Assembly: GCF_009696605.1 (NCBI RefSeq)
Contig: NZ_VULR01000005.1
Coordinates: forward strand, 62,001 to 126,000
Reading direction: 5' to 3'
Source: Anaerosalibacter bizertensis
GTDB lineage: Bacteria > Bacillota > Clostridia > Tissierellales > Sporanaerobacteraceae
DNA length: 64,000 bases
A program made the translations under genes and the position numbers. The stretch's first letter is position 1, and every line of letters begins with the position of its first letter. The notes under the pieces were generated by a model. That model had not been told where the DNA came from. It saw only the letters and a list, made by a program, of their open reading frames with translations, and searched no databases. This document shows positions 7,572 to 15,084 of the stretch, piece by piece.

Positions 7572-8552
7572 ATGGAAAAATTAAAGGAAAAGCTAAAAAA
7601 GTCATTTTTTTTCGTAAATAAAATATATATATTTGTTGTTTTTGCTGGGCTTGCATTTATAGATTTCACTTTAGGTTTTTATTATTTTATACTTTCCATA
7701 GCTATACTTATTGGAAAAACCCTTAATTCTCATCTTCCATTACAACCTGAAAAAGATTTCTTTTTTAAAACATATACTTATAAAAAATTAAGTCATAAAA
7801 ATTTAAAAGTAGATATATGGTATCCATCAAAAAATTTAGGGGAATCTTTTCCTCTAGTTTTCTTCTGCCATGGGGGCGGATGGATATCTGGATTTAGAAA
7901 CCAAGCAAACAATGTTTCTTGGTGCAAATATTTGGCTTCAAAAGGTTTTTGTGTATCAAGTATTGATTATAGATATGGTATGAAAAATAGTATGGAAGAT
8001 ATATTAAGTGATTATAGCGATGCGTTAGACTTTATTAAAAAGAATAGTGAAATATTAAAAATAGATAAAGATAATATAGTTTTAATGGGTCTATCTGCAG
8101 GAGGACACCTTTCTTTACTGTATTCTACTTACAATTCTTATATGAACAACAAAAATGAAATGGAGGGAATAAAAGGCGTAGTTGCCTATTATTCCCCCTC
8201 AGACTTAAATGATATATTTATTCCTGAAAATAAATCTCTCTTTGCTAAGTTTGCTACTAAAAAAACCTTATCTGCAAAACCGGAAGATGAAAAAGAAGTA
8301 TATGATTATTATTCTCCTCTTAGATGGATTTCAAAAGATATGGTTCCATGTCTTGTAGTCCATGGTAAACTTGATACTACTGTGCCTTTTAGTTCATCTA
8401 TAAGGCTTGTACAAGAGTTAAAAAAACATAATATAAATTGTGAATTTCTTGTACATGATGAAGGAAGCCATTCTTTTGATACAAGACTTAAAGATTCTAA
8501 GACTATAAATATATTAGAAAAAACCTCATTATTTATAAAACATTTAATATAA
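7572..8552 (+). CDS. Membrane-anchored alpha/beta hydrolase (acetyl-esterase/HSL-like)
   Basis: A 326-residue protein. One or two hydrophobic segments fill residues 10-50 and would anchor it in the membrane. The catalytic domain has the oxyanion motif HGGGW, nucleophile elbow GLSAGG, a late Asp in HGKLDTTVPF and His in DEGSHSF, a complete Ser-Asp-His triad of the BD-FAE/acetyl-esterase type. AGGAG precedes the ATG by 6 bases. It is co-directional with the Cys-type hydrolase just upstream, and it converges on the lipoprotein gene at 8576. It probably cleaves small acyl esters; the substrate is not visible. Confidence 0.8.
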   Translation: MEKLKEKLKKSFFFVNKIYIFVVFAGLAFIDFTLGFYYFILSIAILIGKTLNSHLPLQPEKDFFFKTYTYKKLSHKNLKVDIWYPSKNLGESFPLVFFCHGGGWISGFRNQANNVSWCKYLASKGFCVSSIDYRYGMKNSMEDILSDYSDALDFIKKNSEILKIDKDNIVLMGLSAGGHLSLLYSTYNSYMNNKNEMEGIKGVVAYYSPSDLNDIFIPENKSLFAKFATKKTLSAKPEDEKEVYDYYSPLRWISKDMVPCLVVHGKLDTTVPFSSSIRLVQELKKHNINCEFLVHDEGSHSFDTRLKDSKTINILEKTSLFIKHLI

Positions 8553-8575
8553 TAAACTAGTTTATTATATTTTCT

Positions 8576-10078
8576 CTACTCTTCTACTACTGATGCCATG
8601 TTTTTAAGAAATTCTTCTTCCCATGTATAGATATATTTTCCTGTGGCCCATTCTGCCATAACAACAGCTTCAGAATCATTAAGTTTTATTTTTCTTATAT
8701 ATTCTTTAGATAATTTTCCTTGATCTATAGTATATATCAATATATTGTTATGGGTTAGTATTAAAGCAATATCTTCATTAGGAGAAGTAAATACATCTAA
8801 TGCTTCTGGAACCCTATGTTTAACTTCATTCCATGAAACTGATAATTCATCATACATAACCAACTCTTTAGGAGGTATAATTTTAATATTAAAGTCTTTA
8901 TATAAATCCCTATCTTCTTCTAAAACATTGATCCTTCCTTTCATAATCCAATGACCATTCCTTCTAGTTAGTCCAAAACTATCTTCTTGAGGTTTTATAT
9001 CTAAATAATCATTCTTAGATTTATAATCTGATGAAAATTCTCTTGCTGCACTTTCATAAAAAGCTTTTTGTCCATTTTCTCCTATAATATCAGAGATCTT
9101 AACGGGATTTCCACTATTTATATTATCTATTGGAAAAATATTTAATCTTACTTTTCCTTTTGGAAAGTTTTCAAAAGACTCTAAAGATATATAATCATTG
9201 CCTAAATAATTTATAGTTTTAATAATACTTTCTTTCGCTTCATCTATATCTTCATACTTATACATCTCTGGAAACTCTTTGCTTAATGGATAAGCATATA
9301 AAACATCCTTTAATTTATTATCAATGTTCACCCTATTCATGCCTACTTTCCAAAAGCCTGTTTTTCTTGGAAGAAATATATCTTCTGTTTCATAAATATT
9401 GCCTATTGTTTTATTCTTGCTTGATATCCATAAAGTCCTATATTTCCATTGTCCTGGTCTATTTTCCTGTTCACTTTCTTCATAATATCTAAGGCCTAAT
9501 AATATACCAGTTCTAAGGATTTCACTATTTCCACTAGCTAAAGATTCATAATTTATTGCTTTTTCATTCTCTACATATTCTTTTAGTTCCTTTTCATTTA
9601 GATTATCAGATATCTTTGTAAGGTAGAAAAATACTCCGTCTATATTAACAATTATCTCACCATCTTTTTCCTTTATAAATTCATAAAAAAGTTTCTCTTC
9701 ACTAGTTAAAGTAATAATCCTTATATTTTTACTTTCTATACCTAAATATTCAGGTTTTACTTTATATTGGTATAAAAGATAATCTGATGTACTTACATTC
9801 TTAATCTTATAAGAAGGGTTTAAACACACATCATCACCTATTACTACAACTTTTTCATGAAATAAAACTTTTTTATCCAAAAATTTCTTAGCTTCCTCGT
9901 CTGTTAATCCATTCTCACTACTTTTTTTGTATTTTTCTATTTTCCATTCACCTAGTATTGGAGGAGTATTATTATCTGGCGGTTTAATTCTCTCTGTAGT
10001 TTCTATATTTGTAAATTCACAGGATGAAAAAAGTGTAGTTAATAAAACTATAATAAATATTAGACATAATTTTTTCAT
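8576..10078 (-). CDS. Lipoprotein of unknown function, linked to a two-component system
   Basis: A 500-residue protein with a lipoprotein signal peptide (basic start, hydrophobic core, lipobox LFSSC with Cys about 20). I do not recognise a named domain in the body. It is rich in acidic and aromatic residues and looks secreted, with a possible beta-rich C-terminal part. Its ATG overlaps the stop of the sensor kinase gene by 4 bases (ATGA), so it is the last gene of a response regulator, kinase, lipoprotein operon. Such partners often modulate or serve as a sensor for the kinase; that role is inferred. Confidence 0.75.
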   Translation of the reverse strand: MKKLCLIFIIVLLTTLFSSCEFTNIETTERIKPPDNNTPPILGEWKIEKYKKSSENGLTDEEAKKFLDKKVLFHEKVVVIGDDVCLNPSYKIKNVSTSDYLLYQYKVKPEYLGIESKNIRIITLTSEEKLFYEFIKEKDGEIIVNIDGVFFYLTKISDNLNEKELKEYVENEKAINYESLASGNSEILRTGILLGLRYYEESEQENRPGQWKYRTLWISSKNKTIGNIYETEDIFLPRKTGFWKVGMNRVNIDNKLKDVLYAYPLSKEFPEMYKYEDIDEAKESIIKTINYLGNDYISLESFENFPKGKVRLNIFPIDNINSGNPVKISDIIGENGQKAFYESAAREFSSDYKSKNDYLDIKPQEDSFGLTRRNGHWIMKGRINVLEEDRDLYKDFNIKIIPPKELVMYDELSVSWNEVKHRVPEALDVFTSPNEDIALILTHNNILIYTIDQGKLSKEYIRKIKLNDSEAVVMAEWATGKYIYTWEEEFLKNMASVVEE

Positions 10079-11475
10079 TTAACCAATTCCTCCTTAGTAG
10101 GTAAAAATACAGATATTTTTGTACCTACATTGACTTCACTTTCTATTTTTATGAAACCTCCATGAAGTTTTACTATTTCATCAGATATGGATAGGCCAAG
10201 TCCACTATTAGATTTACTATTCTTCCCCTTATAAAATTTTTCTTTTACATAAGGTAAGTCTTCCCTTGGAATACCACATCCACAATCCTCCACCGAAACT
10301 ACTATATACTGTCCTTTCATTCTAGCAGAAAGTGAAATATTTCCTGCCTTAGGAGTAAATTTCAATGAATTATCTATTAAATTAATAAATACTTGTTTAA
10401 TCCTATTTTCATCTCCTAAAATAATAGGCAATTCCTCTTTAATATCTATATTAAGCTTAATATTTTTTAAATTTGCTCTAGGTGTTAATTGCTTAGTAAT
10501 TTGCTTCAATACTTTAGTTATATCCATTTCTTCTTTGTTCAAAGTTATTCTACCAGAAACAAATCTAGAAAAATCCAACAATTCTTCTACCATGTAAGTT
10601 AATCTATCGCTTTCTTTTTCTATAATATCTAATCCATCTTTCAATAGTGGATTGTCAGGTAAATCTTCAGATCTCAATGTTATAGCCCAGCCTTTAATGG
10701 AAGTCAAAGGGGTTCTAAGTTCATGGGATATAGAAGAAATAAAATCATTTTTCAGTTGCTCTTTTTTAATAAGCTCCTCTGCCATATAGTTTAATGTATC
10801 AGAAAGTTTTCCAATCTCATCATCATATTTTTTTTGACTTCTAACCTTTAGTTGTCCATCAGCCATTTTCTCTGCTACTCCTGTTACTTCTCTTAAAGGT
10901 TTGACAATAGTATTTGCTAGGAAGATACTTACTAATCCAGATATTAATACAACTATAAAACCTATCCAAAGAAGTATTAGAGAAATATTTCTTATAATCT
11001 TGTTCGTTGAACTAAGGGATGCTATAAATCTCATTATCCCTATAATATTTCCATCTGATATAAGAGGGTAGGATACAGCCATTACTTGAGATGAATCATA
11101 TTCTACATTTCCAATCCACGTACCTTTTTCCCCTTTTTTAGCTTTAATTATATCTGGAGTCTGGATAATCTTTGGATAATCTACACCTATAGAATCCATC
11201 AATACATTTCCTTTCAGATCTAGTATTTGAACTTGGGCATTGGTCTGTTTCCAAAAAAGATCTACATCATCAACTATTAAATCTTCTAGAGAAGATGTGG
11301 AAAAGTATCTTGAATAGAATTCTGACGACAACCTTATTTGATTTGATAAAACATCTTCTAAATTTTTATAATAATATTGTTTAGCCGCATTTAGTAATAC
11401 TAATTCTAATATAACTACAGTAATAATTATTACGAGCATGAAATTTCCTACTAATCTAGTCTTTATACTTTTCAT
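10075..11475 (-). CDS. Membrane sensor histidine kinase (PhoR/VicK class)
   Basis: A 466-residue protein: TM1 at about 8-29, an extracytoplasmic sensor of about 130 residues, TM2 at about 163-186 and a HAMP linker. A HisKA domain follows with SHELRTPL (phosphoacceptor His). The HATPase has N-box NLIDNSLKF, G1 EDCGCGIP and G2 GLGLSIS. The response regulator gene sits just upstream, and a lipoprotein gene overlaps its 3' end. The signal is unknown; an envelope cue is likely given the extracytoplasmic domain and lipoprotein partner. Confidence 0.92.
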   Translation of the reverse strand: MKSIKTRLVGNFMLVIIITVVILELVLLNAAKQYYYKNLEDVLSNQIRLSSEFYSRYFSTSSLEDLIVDDVDLFWKQTNAQVQILDLKGNVLMDSIGVDYPKIIQTPDIIKAKKGEKGTWIGNVEYDSSQVMAVSYPLISDGNIIGIMRFIASLSSTNKIIRNISLILLWIGFIVVLISGLVSIFLANTIVKPLREVTGVAEKMADGQLKVRSQKKYDDEIGKLSDTLNYMAEELIKKEQLKNDFISSISHELRTPLTSIKGWAITLRSEDLPDNPLLKDGLDIIEKESDRLTYMVEELLDFSRFVSGRITLNKEEMDITKVLKQITKQLTPRANLKNIKLNIDIKEELPIILGDENRIKQVFINLIDNSLKFTPKAGNISLSARMKGQYIVVSVEDCGCGIPREDLPYVKEKFYKGKNSKSNSGLGLSISDEIVKLHGGFIKIESEVNVGTKISVFLPTKEELVK

Positions 11476-11483
11476 AAATTTCT

Positions 11484-12197
11484 CTAATCATCCTCTCTTC
11501 TTTGCCACCTATATCCAACTCCCCATACGGTTTGGATATACTTAGGTTTGCTTGGGTTATCTTCAATTTTTGACCTTAACCTTCGAATATTTACATCTAC
11601 AATCTTTGGATCTCCAAAAAAATCATATCCCCAAACCCAATTAAGTATTTCATCCCTCTTAAAGGCCTTTCCAGGGTTTTCTATAAATATTTTCATAATA
11701 GCATATTCTGTTGGGGTAAGTTCTATTTCTTTATCATTTTTATAAAACTTTCTAGAATAAATATCTATTTTATAAGGACCATATATAATAATATCTTCAT
11801 TTTCTTCTACTTTAACTATCTCCATTCTTCTTAATAAAGATTTGACTCTTAATACTAATTCCATAGGATTAAAAGGTTTTATCATATAGTCATCAGTACC
11901 ATATTCAAGGCCCATTATCTTATCTACATCTTGACTTTTTGCTGTCAACATAATTATCCCCATTGTAGGATATTCATTTCTTAAAATTTTGCATACTTCA
12001 TAACCATCTATTCCTGGAAGCATAATATCCAAAACTACTATATCTATCTTTCCTTCTCTTGCTTTTTTTAACCCTTCTTCTCCTGTAGCAGCTTCTAATA
12101 CAATAAAATCATTTCTTTCTAAATTTATCTTAATAAATTTTCTAATAGATTCTTCATCTTCAACTATTAATATTTTATATTTTTTATTATTTGACAA
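11484..12197 (-). CDS. OmpR/PhoB-family response regulator
   Basis: About 237 residues. The receiver has the acidic pair EDEE, the phosphoacceptor Asp in VVLDIMLPG and the switch Lys in MIKPFNP. A winged-helix DNA-binding domain follows, with the typical VWGYDFFGD and RRLRSKIED segments. I chose the TTG at 12197 because GGAG lies 8 bases upstream; an upstream GTG at 12206 overlaps that site. It is the first gene of the regulator, kinase, lipoprotein operon. An 11-bp inverted repeat upstream (12255-12280) may be its own operator. Confidence 0.92.
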   Translation of the reverse strand: MSNNKKYKILIVEDEESIRKFIKINLERNDFIVLEAATGEEGLKKAREGKIDIVVLDIMLPGIDGYEVCKILRNEYPTMGIIMLTAKSQDVDKIMGLEYGTDDYMIKPFNPMELVLRVKSLLRRMEIVKVEENEDIIIYGPYKIDIYSRKFYKNDKEIELTPTEYAIMKIFIENPGKAFKRDEILNWVWGYDFFGDPKIVDVNIRRLRSKIEDNPSKPKYIQTVWGVGYRWQRREDD

Positions 12198-12254
12198 CCT
12201 AACCACTCCATTATAAATTGTATTTAAAACTATATTACAATTATAACATTTTAA

Positions 12255-12280
12255 ATAGTAATCTAACTATAGATTACTAT
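12255..12280. promoter_or_regulatory. Inverted repeat upstream of the response regulator operon
   Basis: Perfect 11-bp arms (ATAGTAATCTA and TAGATTACTAT) with a 4-base spacer lie 58 bases upstream of the regulator start. A TATAAT-like element is adjacent on the minus strand at about 12280-12286. The placement suits an operator near the start of transcription. Confidence 0.45.
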
Positions 12281-12312
12281 TATATGGCTACTTATAAGTT
12301 ACAAAATATTTA

Positions 12313-12346
12313 CAAAAAATAAGCCCTTTTTTAAAGGCTTATTTTT
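12313..12346. terminator. Terminator after the 12347 gene
   Basis: A stem AAAATAAGCC / GGCTTATTTT with A/T-rich flanks on both sides lies just past the stop codon. It can end minus-strand transcripts and could also work in the other direction. Confidence 0.8.
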
Positions 12347-12691
12347 TCAGTACCACAGTCCATATCCATGATTATAGGGATATCTCCTTCTAAGTAATTC
12401 TGATATAAGTATAATACCTATGATATCCTTTACTAATCTTTCTCTACCATAATAGATTCTTTGCCTATTCCTATATCTAAAAGGCCTTTGTCTTCTTTCC
12501 ATAGGGTCTTCCCCTATTTCTGGGCATTCCTTTACTATTTCCTCAAAAACTTCATCAATCATTTTATCTATATCTTCTTCAAGTATATCTTCTTCTATAG
12601 GTACTTCTTTTATATTTTTGCTTATTGTATCTATGACTTTTGGATATATGCGATAATAAAGTTCTGGATACGGAATATTATTAGAGCCCAT
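12347..12691 (-). CDS. Conserved-looking small protein, function unknown
   Basis: A 114-residue protein with three parts: a Tyr/Pro-rich start, an acidic middle (PIEEDILEEDIDKM) and a strongly basic, Arg/Tyr-rich second half (RRQRPFRYRNRQR) ending in an aromatic YNHGYGLWY tail. No domain is recognised. The composition recalls small clostridial spore or surface-associated proteins, but that is only a resemblance. Its GGGGGAGG ribosome site is strong yet lies inside a perfect 14-bp hairpin (12692-12751) that also follows the ABC exporter gene upstream. Translation may therefore be limited on readthrough transcripts. Confidence 0.7.
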   Translation of the reverse strand: MGSNNIPYPELYYRIYPKVIDTISKNIKEVPIEEDILEEDIDKMIDEVFEEIVKECPEIGEDPMERRQRPFRYRNRQRIYYGRERLVKDIIGIILISELLRRRYPYNHGYGLWY

Positions 12692-12751
12692 AAAATAACC
12701 TCCCCCAAATATATTACATCACTACTATACTATGAAAGGGGAGGTTATTTT
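12692..12751 (-). promoter_or_regulatory. Hairpin that buries the ribosome site of the 12347 gene
   Basis: Perfect 14-bp arms (AAAATAACCTCCCC and GGGGAGGTTATTTT) have a 32-base loop. On the minus-strand RNA the 3' arm contains the GGGGAGG Shine-Dalgarno, and the ATG follows at once. It also sits just after the exporter stop and could act as a weak terminator. Confidence 0.6.
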
Positions 12752-12770
12752 GTGACTTATTTATTTAAAA

Positions 12771-14489
12771 TTATATTTTAAATTGTGATTTATAAAGTTT
12801 TGCATATATTCCATCTTTCTTTAATAATTCATTATGTGGACCTTTTTCTGCAATTCCCTCATTGGTTAAAACTATGATTTCATCTGCATTTTTTATAGTA
12901 GATAATCTATGGGCTATAACCAATGTAGTCCTGCCTTCTGAAAGCTCTTCCAATGATCTTTGAATTGCTATTTCTGTTCTATTATCTAATGCAGAAGTAG
13001 CTTCATCAAGTATCAATATAGGAGGATTTTTAAGGAATACCCTAGCAATAGATATCCTTTGCTTTTGTCCTCCTGAAAGCATAACACCTTTTTCTCCAAT
13101 ATAAGTATCGTAGCCATCTGGAAGATTAAGTATAAAATCATGGATACTTGCTTTTTTAGCTGCTTCTATTATTTCTTCATCATTTGCATATGGATTTCCA
13201 TACATTATATTGTCCTTAACAGTTCCTGTAAATAAAAATACATCTTGTTGGACTAGACCTATATTCCTTCTTAGTGAAGCCAATTTTATATCCTTTATAT
13301 TTTTACCATCAATAAGTATTTCTCCATCATCTATCTCATAAAATCTAGGAATTAGATGGCAAAGGGTAGTCTTCCCGGCACCACTAGGTCCAACTAATGC
13401 CACAGTTTTTCCCGGCTCTATATTTAAGTCTACATTCGATAAGATAGTTTCCTTTCCATTTTTATAGCTAAAAGAAACATTATTAAATTTAATCTCTCCG
13501 TTTACATCTTTAAGTTCTATAGCATCTTCACTATCTACAATATCTGGTTCTATATTCATAACATCCATAAACCTTGAAAATCCTGCCATGCCTTCTTCAT
13601 ATTGTTGGGCAAATTCAGTAAGTCTTCTAATAGGTTGTAAAAAGAAATTTACAAAAAGCAGATAAGCTACTAAATCCCCATAATCTATCTGTCCTTTATG
13701 GACAAATATTCCTCCAAGACTTAGAGCAATTAAATTTAATATATTAGACATAAAATTAATACCTGACATAAATTCTGCCATTGCTTTATAGGATTCTTGT
13801 CTTGCTACTTTAAATCTTACATTCCCATCATTAAATTTTTCCATTTCATGTTCTTCATTTGTAAAGGACTTTACAACCCTAATACCAGAAATACTATTTT
13901 CTAACTGAGCATTTACATCGGCTATTTTTACCCTTACATCCTTAAAAGCTTTACTCATCTTACCTCTTTTTGATATTGCAAACCAAATCATTAATGGAAT
14001 AAATGAGAATATTATAATTGTAAGTCTCCAGTCTATCCTTACAAGAATAATAAATGATCCTATTAACATTACTGAAGATATAAATATATCTTCCGGTCCA
14101 TGATGGGCAAGTTCTGTAATATCTCTTAAATCATTGACTATAGTTGACATAATATGCCCTGTCTTATTGTTATCAAAATAAGTGAAAGATAGGGTTTGTA
14201 AATGAGCAAATATATCCCTTCTCATATCATGTTCAATCCTAACTCCAACTATATGCCCCCAATAGTTAACAATATATTGGCTTATATACCTTAGTATAAA
14301 AAGTAAAAATAAATAAAAGGTCCATTTATACAAAAGATCCATTCTTCCATTAGGAATAATATCATTAACAAAATTTCTTGTAACCAAAGGAAAAATCAAA
14401 TCGAAAATTGATATTAGAAATGCAAAGATCATATCAATAAAAAATAACTTTCTATGCGGTTTATAATAAGAAGCAAATTTTTTAATCAA
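12771..14489 (-). CDS. ABC exporter, fused membrane and ATPase domains (MsbA/BmrA class)
   Basis: A 572-residue half-transporter. Six transmembrane helices fill about residues 15-300. The ATPase has Walker A GPSGAGKT, the Q-loop VQQDVFLF, signature LSGGQKQR, Walker B ILILDEATSALD and the switch IAHRLST. The family forms homodimers or heterodimers exporting lipids, drugs or peptides. A MarR-type regulator gene ends only 3 bases upstream and shares its promoter, so this is probably a self-regulated drug or lipid exporter. No second half-transporter is adjacent, which favours a homodimer. Confidence 0.9.
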   Translation of the reverse strand: MIKKFASYYKPHRKLFFIDMIFAFLISIFDLIFPLVTRNFVNDIIPNGRMDLLYKWTFYLFLLFILRYISQYIVNYWGHIVGVRIEHDMRRDIFAHLQTLSFTYFDNNKTGHIMSTIVNDLRDITELAHHGPEDIFISSVMLIGSFIILVRIDWRLTIIIFSFIPLMIWFAISKRGKMSKAFKDVRVKIADVNAQLENSISGIRVVKSFTNEEHEMEKFNDGNVRFKVARQESYKAMAEFMSGINFMSNILNLIALSLGGIFVHKGQIDYGDLVAYLLFVNFFLQPIRRLTEFAQQYEEGMAGFSRFMDVMNIEPDIVDSEDAIELKDVNGEIKFNNVSFSYKNGKETILSNVDLNIEPGKTVALVGPSGAGKTTLCHLIPRFYEIDDGEILIDGKNIKDIKLASLRRNIGLVQQDVFLFTGTVKDNIMYGNPYANDEEIIEAAKKASIHDFILNLPDGYDTYIGEKGVMLSGGQKQRISIARVFLKNPPILILDEATSALDNRTEIAIQRSLEELSEGRTTLVIAHRLSTIKNADEIIVLTNEGIAEKGPHNELLKKDGIYAKLYKSQFKI

Positions 14490-14492
14490 GAA

Positions 14493-14945
14493 CTATTCCC
14501 CCTTTTCCAAGCTATTTAATAATTTTTCTAAGGAAATCATCAAATATTCTATTTCTCTTTCTTCCATACTATTTAAAGCTGAAAATACAGCTTTATTGCT
14601 TTTCTCTTTTCTTATTGTTTTAACAAGACTTTTCCCTTCATCTGTAATACATACCCTGCAAACTCTCCTGTCTAACAAATCTGGCTTTTTATATACTAGT
14701 CCTTTTTCTTCAAGTCTTGAGATTTTTTCTGAAATAGTATTTTGTGCTTTACCATATTTTTTTGCAAGTTCTCCAACAGATGGTGACTCTTCTATGTATC
14801 CAATATAAAACAACATATGGTATTGATCCACTGTGAGATTATAGCTTTTAGCTAATTCATGACTTTTCCTATGAATAATCCTATTACATCTTCTAATATA
14901 GTCTGCTACTCTTTCTGCATTCTTCTGTAAATCCATTTTATACAC
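14493..14945 (-). CDS. MarR-family regulator
   Basis: A 150-residue winged-helix protein with the MarR pattern: a helical start, the recognition region SVGELAKKYGKAQNTISEKISRL and a wing with DRRVCRVCITDEGK. The cysteines in the wing could be redox-sensitive, which is only a guess. It is the first gene of a pair with an ABC exporter. A consensus promoter and a palindrome just inside the transcript (14962-14976) suggest that it represses itself and the exporter until a ligand binds. Confidence 0.9.
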   Translation of the reverse strand: MYKMDLQKNAERVADYIRRCNRIIHRKSHELAKSYNLTVDQYHMLFYIGYIEESPSVGELAKKYGKAQNTISEKISRLEEKGLVYKKPDLLDRRVCRVCITDEGKSLVKTIRKEKSNKAVFSALNSMEEREIEYLMISLEKLLNSLEKGE

Positions 14946-14961
14946 CTCATATATTTATAAG

Positions 14962-14976
14962 TATCGTTACACGATA
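14962..14976. promoter_or_regulatory. Probable MarR operator
   Basis: A perfect palindrome, TATCGT-N3-ACGATA, lies between the -10 element and the marR start. A related half-site (ATACACGAA) follows at 14983-14991. The position at about +10 to +25 suits repression. Confidence 0.65.
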
Positions 14977-14992
14977 TTTTAGATACACGAAC

Positions 14993-15021
14993 ATTATATA
15001 ATTTATTTTTAAAAAATTCAA
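14993..15021 (-). promoter_or_regulatory. Sigma-A promoter of the marR-exporter operon
   Basis: On the minus strand TTGAAT (15016-15021) and a perfect TATAAT (14993-14998) are separated by 17 bases. Confidence 0.75.
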
Positions 15022-15030
15022 GTATAAAAA

Positions 15031-15074
15031 AAAGATTCCTGTCACTAGATAGAAATCTAATAATAGGAATCTTT
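15031..15074 (-). terminator. Terminator after the 15085 gene
   Basis: Ten-bp arms (AAAGATTCCT and AGGAATCTTT) are followed on the minus strand by a run of T. It ends the XRE operon just before the marR promoter. Confidence 0.8.
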
Positions 15075-15084
15075 ATTTAGCTAT

